A stretch of 64,000 nucleotides of DNA from the NCBI RefSeq assembly GCF_017639205.1, contig NZ_CP071139.1:1054001-1118000 (forward strand), read 5' to 3'. The stretch's first letter is position 1. Each line of letters opens with the position of its first letter. Positions 16,929 to 24,283 of the stretch are shown here, one piece after another. The position numbers and the translations under genes were made by a program. The DNA is from Streptomyces nojiriensis (GTDB lineage Bacteria; Actinomycetota; Actinomycetes; Streptomycetales; Streptomycetaceae). Below the pieces are notes generated by a model. It saw only the letters and a list, made by a program, of their open reading frames with translations, searched no databases and was not told where the DNA came from.

Positions 16929-18269
16929 TCAGACCCCGCTGGTGGCGGTGATCCTCCCGTCGGCGACGGCGGCGGTCAGCAGCGCGTGATCGGCGCGGGT
17001 CCGGTCCGCGTAGCGGAGCGCGAAGGCGGCCACGGCGCGGTCGAAGGTGTCGGAGCCGCCGAGGTAGCCCGCGATGGCGATGCGGTCGCCGGTGCGGGCG
17101 TGGGCGCGGGCCAGGGCCCGGCCGCACAGCTCGGCGTACCGGTCGAGCAGGCCCGGAGGCATGCCGGCGACATCGGCCGACCCCTTCATGTCGCGCAGCT
17201 GCCGCCCGTAGAAGTGGCGCCCGGCAGGTCCGGTCGTCCAGCCGAGGAAGATGTCGCTCGCGGCCTGCATACGACGCTGGCCCGCGACCACCCGGTGCCC
17301 CTGGTGCCCGTACCCGTCGTCCGGGAGGTGGTCCTGCAGGACGGACGGCACGGCTTCCTTGATCTGCAGGAAGAGCGGGTCGTCGGCATCGCGCCCGAGG
17401 AGCAGCACGATGAAGCAGCGGGTCCCCACGCTCCCGACGCCGACCACCTTGCGCGCCGCGTCGGCGAATCGGAAGCGGTCCAGCAGGAGGCGGCGTTCCT
17501 CGGGGAGGGTGCTGCGGTACTTGGCGAAGATCTGGTCGACCTCCCGTGAGTCCGCCCGGGCGAGCGGCTCCAGCAGCGGCGGATCGTGGATGATCCGCCG
17601 GCGCCCGCCCTGGACCTCGGTGAGTTTGTCGAGCGCGCGCAGGCTGGTACGGCGGCGGGCGCGCGCCAGGTTGGCCTCCACCCGCTCGCGCAGTTCGCGC
17701 TTGCGGATGAGGGGCAGCAGCTCGGCGGTGTCGATCCGGTGGTACCAGACGTCCAGCTCGCGGTGTCCGGCGAGCTCCCGGATCGTCTGCCGGTAGGCCC
17801 GGGCCGCGCCGAGGGCCGCCCGCGCGGCGCGGTCGTCGCCGTGCCCGTTGTCGCGGGCGGCCACCGCGACGCTCGCGGCGAGCCGTTTGACGTCCCATTC
17901 GAAGGGGCCGGGGAAGGTCTCGTCGAAGTCGTTGAGGTCGAAGAGCAGGGCGCGTTCCGGGGAGGCGAACATGCCGAAGTTCAGCAGATGTGCGTCCCCG
18001 CACAGCTGGACGGTCAGCCCGGTCTGCGGTGCGGCGGCCAGGTCGGCGGCCATCACGGAGGCCGCGCCGCGCAGGAAGGCGAGCGGCGATGCCGCCATCC
18101 GGCCGTAGCGGATCGGCAGCAGCTCGGGCACGCGGTCGGTGCCCTGGCGCTGCAGTACCCCGATGGGGTCGGGCCGGTCCGGCGAAGCGGTCCACCGCCC
18201 GTGCGCGGCACGGCCGGTGATCTTGCGGACGGCCCGTCCGCGCCGGAGCCGCTCAGCTGGACTGGTCAT
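16929..18269 (-). CDS. DUF2252 family protein
   Basis: A 446-residue member of the DUF2252 family, whose fold resembles phosphotransferases of the kinase/aminoglycoside type. Key segments are RYGRMAASPLAFLRG, the LCGDAHLLNFG catalytic-loop-like motif, DLNDFDETFPGPFEWDVKRL and KVVGVGSVGTRCF. The family has no established role. It stands alone, with a small zinc-ribbon gene upstream. Confidence 0.88.
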   Translation of the reverse strand: MTSPAERLRRGRAVRKITGRAAHGRWTASPDRPDPIGVLQRQGTDRVPELLPIRYGRMAASPLAFLRGAASVMAADLAAAPQTGLTVQLCGDAHLLNFGMFASPERALLFDLNDFDETFPGPFEWDVKRLAASVAVAARDNGHGDDRAARAALGAARAYRQTIRELAGHRELDVWYHRIDTAELLPLIRKRELRERVEANLARARRRTSLRALDKLTEVQGGRRRIIHDPPLLEPLARADSREVDQIFAKYRSTLPEERRLLLDRFRFADAARKVVGVGSVGTRCFIVLLLGRDADDPLFLQIKEAVPSVLQDHLPDDGYGHQGHRVVAGQRRMQAASDIFLGWTTGPAGRHFYGRQLRDMKGSADVAGMPPGLLDRYAELCGRALARAHARTGDRIAIAGYLGGSDTFDRAVAAFALRYADRTRADHALLTAAVADGRITATSGV

Positions 18270-18361
18270 GCGCCGCTCCTCCTCGCCGGTCCCTCCTCAT
18301 CCTCGCCGCACGGGTCCGGTCCCGCATGTCGCCGTCCCCGGAGCGGTCCGGGACGGCTCGG

Positions 18362-18535
18362 TCAGCTCTCGTTCTCGGCGAGGATCCGGTCGGCCGCGTA
18401 GTGCGGGCAGTTGAGGACGTGCCAGGTCACCGAGAGTGACCCCGCTCCGGTCCGCAGGGTCCGCACCACTCCGTCGGCGGCGGTGGCCTTGCAGAAGGGG
18501 CACATGACGGTCTCCGGGCGCAGTAGATCGAACAT
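18362..18535 (-). CDS. 57-residue zinc-ribbon-like protein
   Basis: A short protein with CPFC near the start and HVLNCPHYAADRIL near the end, giving a likely C2H/C-type metal site. GGAAGGA lies 7 nt before the ATG at 18535, which supports translation. Related Streptomyces proteins are small and uncharacterised. It is separated from the DUF2252 gene by about 90 bp in the same direction. Confidence 0.6.
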   Translation of the reverse strand: MFDLLRPETVMCPFCKATAADGVVRTLRTGAGSLSVTWHVLNCPHYAADRILAENES

Positions 18536-18769
18536 GCCGTGTCCTTCCCGCAGCTTTCTCACACCGGACCAGTCCAGAACTATCAAATCCGGCGCCATTC
18601 GGCCGCAGTACCCACAAGTACGGATGGATATCCGGGGCCATGACCGCACGGAAAGTGCGGTGGGGCGGGAAACGGGAGGCATCCGCGGGCGGCCGCCCCG
18701 GTCGGCGAGGAGCCTTGTGGCGGACCGGAGTTCAGCCTCGGAGCGGGAGCGGGGCGGCCCGGTGCGCCG

Positions 18770-18950
18770 TCACCCCGGCGAGGCGGGTGAGTCGTACGGG
18801 TTGCGCGGGGCCGGGTCGGTGACGGGGCGCTGCGCGGTGGGTCAGCCGGATCCACCGCACGTCGGCGGGACCGATCACCGAGCCGAGCGCGTCGAGGAAG
18901 CCCCGGTCGGGCAGGCCGAGGCCGGTGTCGACGGCCACCGGCTGCGCCCG
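18770..18950 (-). pseudogene. Remnant of an MBL-fold hydrolase gene
   Basis: Just downstream of the exported hydrolase, a frame reads PVAVDTGLGLPDRGFLDALG and then PADVRWIRLTH, which is the first beta-lactamase-fold segment of an MBL-fold hydrolase up to its metal motif (LTHxDxDH), where it breaks off at 18837. A second piece in another frame, RPVTDPAPRNPYDSPASPG plus stop (about 18770-18828), looks like the original C-terminus. The middle of the gene is missing, so it is a decayed gene. The rest of 18536-18990 holds only a small hairpin (CCGCAC/GTGCGG, 18644-18660). Confidence 0.4.
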
Positions 18951-18990
18951 CGCGGGCGGCGGTGGCGGTGGCGGTACGGGCGCGACCGGC

Positions 18991-20502
18991 TCAGTTCGGG
19001 CAGTCCGTGTCCCGGGCCGGACGGCGGCCGCTCGTGAGGAACTCGGTGACGGCGCGGTCGCCGCACGCGTTGCCGTTGCCGAGGTAGAGCCCGTGGCCGC
19101 CCTGCTCGACGGTCACCAGCCGGGCCCGGTCGCCCAGCGCCTCGCGCATCTTCAGGCCTCCGGAGAGCGGGGTGGCCGGGTCCCGGCGGCTCTGGATCAT
19201 GAGGATGTTGGACGGGCCGTCGTCGGTGATCCGGACCGGCTTCTGCGCGGGGGTCTGCCAGAAGGAGCAGGGCAGTACGTTCACCGGCATGCCGGCCGTG
19301 AGCGGGTACCGGGCGCGGTCCGCGTCGACCGCCCGCCGGTACGAGGCCGTGGACGTGTCCGGCCACGCCACGTCGTTGCAGATGACGCCGACCATGAGCG
19401 CGGCGTCCTCGTTCCGGATGGGCGCGGCGAGCTCCCTGGGGAGCACCGGGATGCCCGCCGGGTCCTGCGCCGCCCGTACGAGCCGGGCGAAGGAGGCGAA
19501 GGCGGCGTCGGCGTAGAGCGCGTTCTGCAGGGCCTGGCGCAGGCCGTTGCCGGTCAGCGGCACGCCGGGGGTCGTCGTCGTCTTCGGCTCGCGGTCCAGC
19601 CGGGCCGCGAGCGAGACGACGAGCGGCTCCACCTCCTGCGCCGCCGCGGCCAGTCGCAGGCCGTCCCGGTCCCGGTCGGGGTGGGTCGCCCAGGCCGCGA
19701 AGTCGGGGAAGCGGTCCGCCGCGCCCTGCGACATGTTCGCCAGCCAGCCGCGGGCGACCCGCTTCGGGTCGGGGTCGCCGCTGCTGTCGAGGACCCAGCG
19801 GTCGGTGTGCCGGGGGTACTTCTGCGCGTACACGGCGCCCACGTACGTCCCGTACGAGGTGCCCCAGGCGGAGAGCTTGCGCTCGCCGAGCGCCTCACGG
19901 AAGCGGTCCATGTCGCGGACCTGGTTGGCCGTGGTGAAACTGCGCAGCTCGGGGCCGCCGTTGCGGGCGCAGGCCGCGGCGATGCGCCGGGACCGGTCGA
20001 TGTTCTCGGTGATCTCGCCGTTCGGGCCCGGCCAGGACCGCAGGCTGGTCAGGTACCGGTCCTCGGGGGCGAGGTCGCAGCTGGCGGTGGTACTGGCGCC
20101 CACTCCGCGCGGATCGAAGGCGACGAGGTCGTAGGCCCCGGCGAGTTCCCGCCGCAGGGCGTCGCCCTTCTGCGTCAGGCGCTGCACACCGGATCCGCCC
20201 GGTCCGCCGGGTATCACGACCAGCGTGCCGCGCCGGGCCTCGGGGCGGTCGCTGCGGATCCGGGAGACGGCGATGGTGAGCTGCCGGCCGTCGGGGTCGT
20301 CGTAGTCGAGCGGGACGGGCAGCTCGGCGCACTCCTGGGCGGCGAGCGCGTCCGGCTGGGTGCAGCGGTGCCAGTCGAGCCGCGGAGCGGCGGGGGCGGG
20401 CCGGGCCGCGGCCGGGGCGGCGGTGGCGGTGGCGGTCAGAGAGGCCGCCACGGTGGCCGTGGCGAGGGCGAGGAGCAGGGCCTTGTGCGGGTAAGTCGTC
20501 AT
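18991..20502 (-). CDS. Exported tripeptidyl-aminopeptidase-like alpha/beta hydrolase
   Basis: A 503-residue exported hydrolase of the peptidase S33 / Streptomyces tripeptidyl aminopeptidase (Slp/Tap) type, which trims peptides from exported proteins or growth medium. There is a signal peptide (about residues 1-33), an oxyanion region IPGGPGGSG, the nucleophile elbow GTSYG (Ser216), a C-terminal catalytic Asp in IQSRRDPATPL and a His in EQGGHGLYL. Cysteines in NACGDRAV and DTDCPN at the end support export. The ATG at 20502 has only a modest AAGG upstream. A CTAG-bounded palindromic element lies upstream of it. Confidence 0.9.
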   Translation of the reverse strand: MTTYPHKALLLALATATVAASLTATATAAPAAARPAPAAPRLDWHRCTQPDALAAQECAELPVPLDYDDPDGRQLTIAVSRIRSDRPEARRGTLVVIPGGPGGSGVQRLTQKGDALRRELAGAYDLVAFDPRGVGASTTASCDLAPEDRYLTSLRSWPGPNGEITENIDRSRRIAAACARNGGPELRSFTTANQVRDMDRFREALGERKLSAWGTSYGTYVGAVYAQKYPRHTDRWVLDSSGDPDPKRVARGWLANMSQGAADRFPDFAAWATHPDRDRDGLRLAAAAQEVEPLVVSLAARLDREPKTTTTPGVPLTGNGLRQALQNALYADAAFASFARLVRAAQDPAGIPVLPRELAAPIRNEDAALMVGVICNDVAWPDTSTASYRRAVDADRARYPLTAGMPVNVLPCSFWQTPAQKPVRITDDGPSNILMIQSRRDPATPLSGGLKMREALGDRARLVTVEQGGHGLYLGNGNACGDRAVTEFLTSGRRPARDTDCPN

Positions 20503-20590
20503 GGCGCAAGCCTTGTTGATCTCACCTCGGGGTCCCATCCGGCTTGCCGGTCGGCCGCCGGTGGGGCTACCCCCCGCTCCCCGCCACGGC

Positions 20591-20770
20591 CTAGGCCGTG
20601 TCCGCAAAGTCCCGCCTGCCCCGCGACGCCTGGCACCGCACCTCGCCGCGTTGTCGGGCCGCCCGAGTACGTCCAGTACACGGGCGCCCCTCCGCCTTGC
20701 GATGCACGGCACCAGACGCCGCGGGGCCCGCCCTCCGGGCGGCCGGCGCTACTTTGCGGACACGGCCTAG
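20591..20770. mobile_element. CTAG-bounded palindromic mini-element (MITE-like), copy A
   Basis: This 180-bp non-coding element begins CTAGGCCGTGTCCGCAAAGT and ends with its exact reverse complement, so the terminal inverted repeats are 20 bp including CTAG. Inside, 20622-20646 pairs with 20699-20723. All but one pair form in RNA from the minus strand, with six G-U pairs, while the plus strand would have A-C mismatches. The tip has GTAC-TGGAC-GTAC in the minus-strand sense. The core from about 20622 to 20724 matches copy B at 63433-63535. Ending in CTAG fits IS5-type targeting. The right CTAG supplies the TAG stop of the aldo/keto reductase gene. Confidence 0.75.
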
Positions 20771-21729
20771 GGCAGCGGCGCGCCCCGGGCCGTGATCCAG
20801 AGGTCGTACCACTCCTCGTGCGTGAGCTCGGGCTCGCGCAGCGCCGCGTCGCGGCAGGCGCGGATCCGCTCGGGGCGCGCGCTGCCGATGACCGGCGCGA
20901 TGGCGGCGGGGTGCCGCATCAGCCACCACAGCAGGACCGACTCGGGCGTGGTGTCCTTCTGCCGGGCCAGCTCGGCCAGCAGCCTCGCGGTGGCCCGCTC
21001 GGCGGGCGTCTCCTCGCGGCCGGTGAAGCGGCCCTGCGCCAGCGCGCCCCAGGCCTGGAGGCGGATGCCGTGGTCGCGGCAGTGCTCCAGCGTGCCGAAC
21101 GGGAACCCGTTCCGAGCGGATTCCGGTGTGTTGAGCAGGACTCCGGCCTCGACCCAGGCACGGCCGTGCAGGCTCATCTCCAGCTGGTTCGCCACCAGCG
21201 GTACGCCGAGCCGGGCCTGGAGGTGGGCGATCTGCGCGGCGCCCATGTTGGACACGCCGAAGCCCCGTACGAGGCCCTGGCGGTGCAGGGAGGTCAGCGC
21301 GGCGGCGATCGAGTCCACGTCCGCCAGCGGGTCGGGGCGGTGCAGCAGGAGGACGTCGATGACATCGGTCCGCAGCCGGGTCAGGCTCTCCTCGACGCGC
21401 CGCGTGATGCTCTCCCCGCGCAGGTCGTACATCCCCGGGCGGTCCTTGTCGCCCAGCCGGATCCCGCACTTGGTCTGGAGGGTGATGCGCTCGCGCAGCC
21501 CCGGGGCGCGGGCGAGCACCTCGCCGAAGACGGCCTCGGCCTTCCCGTGCCGGTAGATGTCTGCGTGGTCGAAGGCGGTGATGCCGATGTCGAGGGCGGC
21601 GGCGACCGCCGCCTCGGCGGCGTCGATGTCCGCGGGCCCGTACGGGTCGGGGTCCCAGCTCCCGCCCAGGCCCATGCACCCGTACAGCACCCGGTCGCCG
21701 CTCAAGCTCGTACTCGCGTTCGTCACCAC
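20767..21729 (-). CDS. Aldo/keto reductase
   Basis: A 320-residue NADPH-dependent reductase of the aldo/keto reductase TIM-barrel family. The catalytic tetrad can be read: Asp and Tyr in FDHADIYRHGKAEAVFG, Lys in LQTKCGIR and His in VLLLHRPDPL; the cofactor end has APVIGSARPERI. The substrate is unknown; it resembles the YdhF-type oxidoreductases. The GTG start at 21729 follows a GGGTGG run. The stop codon TAG is part of the CTAG end of the adjoining palindromic element. Confidence 0.9.
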   Translation of the reverse strand: MVTNASTSLSGDRVLYGCMGLGGSWDPDPYGPADIDAAEAAVAAALDIGITAFDHADIYRHGKAEAVFGEVLARAPGLRERITLQTKCGIRLGDKDRPGMYDLRGESITRRVEESLTRLRTDVIDVLLLHRPDPLADVDSIAAALTSLHRQGLVRGFGVSNMGAAQIAHLQARLGVPLVANQLEMSLHGRAWVEAGVLLNTPESARNGFPFGTLEHCRDHGIRLQAWGALAQGRFTGREETPAERATARLLAELARQKDTTPESVLLWWLMRHPAAIAPVIGSARPERIRACRDAALREPELTHEEWYDLWITARGAPLP

Positions 21730-21819
21730 CCCACCCTAGGGGGTGTCGCTCACGGCGTGCGGACGGTTCGCACCGGGCCCGATGCATGCTCTGACCGGCT
21801 CATACCCAATGATGTCCGA

Positions 21820-22779
21820 ATGCAGAGACACACGGAGACCGGGCGGTGGTCGCGGCGGCGGTCGCTCCGCCGCCGGTTCGGCCGCACGGCGGCGGCCCTG
21901 AGCCTGTTGACCGCGGTGGCGTGCACGTCGGCGCAGACACCGGGTTCGGCCACGGGCGGCGGTCTGGGTGCCGGAAAGGCCGACGAGGTCTCCGTGGCCA
22001 CCTGGAACATGTGCGGGGTGCGGCAGTGGGGCTGTGAGAAGACCGGGGGGCCGAAGGAGAAGCTCCAGCAGCTGCGCGCCCTGATCGGCGATTCCGGCGT
22101 CCAGGTCGTGCTCCTGCAGGAGGTGTGCTCCGAGGACCTGCAATCGTTCGCCCGCAGCCTCGGCCCGGAGTGGCACTCGGCCTTCGAACCGTACGCGGAG
22201 GTCGACTCGGCGGGCGGCCGCAAGCCGGTCGGCTGCACCGGCCAGGGCCGGGGCGAGGCGGGCTACGGCCTGCTGGCCGGCTCCCCGCTCACCGACGTGG
22301 AGGCGATACCGACCGAGCAGCCGACGGTGGGCCTGCACCGCGGGATCCTGTGCGCGCGGGTCCCGGCCCAGCGGCTGCGGGTGTGCAACGCGCACCTCTC
22401 GCTGCGGGAGAGCGACGACGAACACCCGGACTGGGATTTCCGGGACGACCAGCTGAGCTCGCTGGTCGCCGCCGCGTCGACGGACGCCGCCACGGTCTTC
22501 GGCGGGGACTTCAACACCCCGCCGCCGGTGGGCGACCGGAACACCTCCGCCTGGATCTGGCCCTCGGAGGCGTACACCACGTACCGCGAGTGCGACCAGA
22601 AGGGCAGCTCGAAGAAGGGGCGCGCCACCCTCGAGGACGGCACGAAGATCGACTACCTGTTCACCCAGCTCCCCCGCACCGCCTGCGAGGTGGTGGGCAC
22701 CAAGGCGTCCGACCACCGGCCGCTGGTGTTGCGGGTGACCCGTCCCGAGGACCCGGCCACGATCAGTACCGTGCGTTGA
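21820..22779 (+). CDS. Exported endonuclease/exonuclease/phosphatase family protein
   Basis: A 319-residue protein with a DNase I-like fold. Family motifs are VATWNMCG, LLQEVC, HLSLRES, GGDFNTP and TKASDHRPLVL, covering the metal and catalytic residues. The N-terminus is very basic (RWSRRRSLRRRFGRTA) with a hydrophobic segment ending TAVACTS, so it is exported, perhaps as a lipoprotein although the lipobox is weak. It could cut nucleic acid, phosphoesters or phospholipids outside the cell. The ATG at 21820 lacks a ribosome-binding site. Its 3' end overlaps that of the convergent gene by 17 nt. Confidence 0.85.
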   Translation: MQRHTETGRWSRRRSLRRRFGRTAAALSLLTAVACTSAQTPGSATGGGLGAGKADEVSVATWNMCGVRQWGCEKTGGPKEKLQQLRALIGDSGVQVVLLQEVCSEDLQSFARSLGPEWHSAFEPYAEVDSAGGRKPVGCTGQGRGEAGYGLLAGSPLTDVEAIPTEQPTVGLHRGILCARVPAQRLRVCNAHLSLRESDDEHPDWDFRDDQLSSLVAAASTDAATVFGGDFNTPPPVGDRNTSAWIWPSEAYTTYRECDQKGSSKKGRATLEDGTKIDYLFTQLPRTACEVVGTKASDHRPLVLRVTRPEDPATISTVR

Positions 22780-24283
22780 AGTAGGCCTCCTGGGCGGGGA
22801 CGGTGTAGGTGTTGACGACGGTGAAGGCGGCCGTGGTCCATGCGGCCGCGTTGCCCATGGCGTCCACCGCGACGGCATCGACCACGTGTGGGCCCTCGGG
22901 CCAGGCCCAGCCCGCGTCCCAGCTCCAGCTGCCGTCGGCCATCACCGCGGTCGCCCCCAGGCCGGTACCGTCCTTGTGGAACTCGACGCGCACGGCGCCG
23001 GGCGCATAGCCCATGAAGCCGACCGAGGGTCCCGCTACCTGCTGTTGCGGTGACGGCGCCGTCACCGTCAGCACAGTGGGCTGGACCGACACGGGCATCT
23101 GGGCCGGTCCCGATGTCGGCGCCTGCCCCGGTGCCGGTTCGTGCGCGGTACTCGCCTCCAAGGCCGTGAAAATCACTTCGGTGCGCTTGGAGTGGTAGTT
23201 GTTCGCATCCGCCGCGAAGAGCCTCACCACATGCCGCCCGCGGGCCCAGGGCTTCTCGCGCTGCCAGGTCCAACTGCCGTCGGCGGCGACGGGTGCCGCA
23301 CCCTGGTACTTGCCGTCCTCCCAGACGCTGACCCGGACCGCGCCGACCGGAGCGGTCCCGACGAAACGGACGGCGTTCCGGGGCATCTGCGTGTTCGCTG
23401 CGGGGGCGACGACCACCGGTCGGGGGAAGGAGTCCCCCTTCACCTGTGAGGTGTCGGCGAGATAGGCGTCGATGGCGGAGGTGTTCCGGTCCGGCTGCTC
23501 GTAGCCGTTGCTGACCATGCCGATCCGGGGCGTGATTCCGTCGACGAGGAGGTTGAGCAGACCCGTCACGGCCGGCAGATTCCGCAGCGGCACCCTCCCG
23601 TGGGGAGCGATCAGGGGAGAGTCGTTGTAGACGAAGTTGAAGTTCTCGTACCCCTGGAACAGGCCGAGGAGCGGTTCCACCTGGCGCGTGTAGTGCTCGT
23701 CCCTGGGTGAGGAGATGAGATAGACGTTTGCCGGGCGGCGCGAGCCGCCGCGCACCACTTCCGGCAGGACCGAGTCGAGGGTGCGGATGTTCGACCCTGC
23801 CCGCTCAGCCTGCGGCAACCCGGTGGCGCCCAGCAGGTCCTGTCCGACGTGCGTGCCGGTCAGGAAGCGGGGCATGCTGGCGACGATGTTCTTGAACCCG
23901 TACTTCAGCCCGAAGTACAGGGCAGCGCCGGCTCCCCTCGAGGTACCGAACGCGGTGCAGTCGTCCGGAGTCAGGGACAGCGCGTTCACGATGCGTGAGA
24001 TGAGGCCGGCAACCGACTCGTCGAGCGCGAAGTCCATCCCGTTGCACAGGTAGTGGCTGTTCTCCCCGTCGAACAGGTCGCGGACCCACAGGACGTTGGC
24101 CCGAAGATCGTGAAGTGGTCCGTTCGATCCGCCGTATTCACCGGGCACGGCATGGTTGGCGAAGACCACGATCAGATGACGGTTGCCGTTCTTCGCGTGC
24201 GAGAAGCGGTACTCGATGGGCACCGGACCGGAGGACTCCACGCCTGTGAAGACGCGGCGCGCTTTCTGGGCTGCCTCAGACAT
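22763..24283 (-). CDS. XcbB/CpsF-like protein with two Ig-like domains
   Basis: A 506-residue protein. The first about 270 residues form an alpha/beta-hydrolase-like domain related to the XcbB/CpsF and Asp2-type accessory proteins of surface polymer synthesis, with a nucleophile elbow GTSRGAGAALYFGLKYGF (Ser115). Two Ig-like repeats follow, each with a GSWTW or GSWSW signature and a GxHxVxxxAxD strand. There is no signal peptide. It overlaps the upstream glycosyltransferase gene by 8 nt, so the two are co-translated. It probably works with that enzyme in making or modifying a teichoic-acid-like polymer. The join of a CpsF-like domain with Ig-like repeats is unusual to me. Confidence 0.75.
   Translation of the reverse strand: MSEAAQKARRVFTGVESSGPVPIEYRFSHAKNGNRHLIVVFANHAVPGEYGGSNGPLHDLRANVLWVRDLFDGENSHYLCNGMDFALDESVAGLISRIVNALSLTPDDCTAFGTSRGAGAALYFGLKYGFKNIVASMPRFLTGTHVGQDLLGATGLPQAERAGSNIRTLDSVLPEVVRGGSRRPANVYLISSPRDEHYTRQVEPLLGLFQGYENFNFVYNDSPLIAPHGRVPLRNLPAVTGLLNLLVDGITPRIGMVSNGYEQPDRNTSAIDAYLADTSQVKGDSFPRPVVVAPAANTQMPRNAVRFVGTAPVGAVRVSVWEDGKYQGAAPVAADGSWTWQREKPWARGRHVVRLFAADANNYHSKRTEVIFTALEASTAHEPAPGQAPTSGPAQMPVSVQPTVLTVTAPSPQQQVAGPSVGFMGYAPGAVRVEFHKDGTGLGATAVMADGSWSWDAGWAWPEGPHVVDAVAVDAMGNAAAWTTAAFTVVNTYTVPAQEAYFNARY

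Noticed and set aside
18925..22779. A plus-strand open frame of over 1200 codons
   Set aside because: Most of it is antisense to the exported hydrolase and aldo/keto reductase genes and has low-complexity translation. Only the last 319 codons, from ATG 21820, are a real gene.
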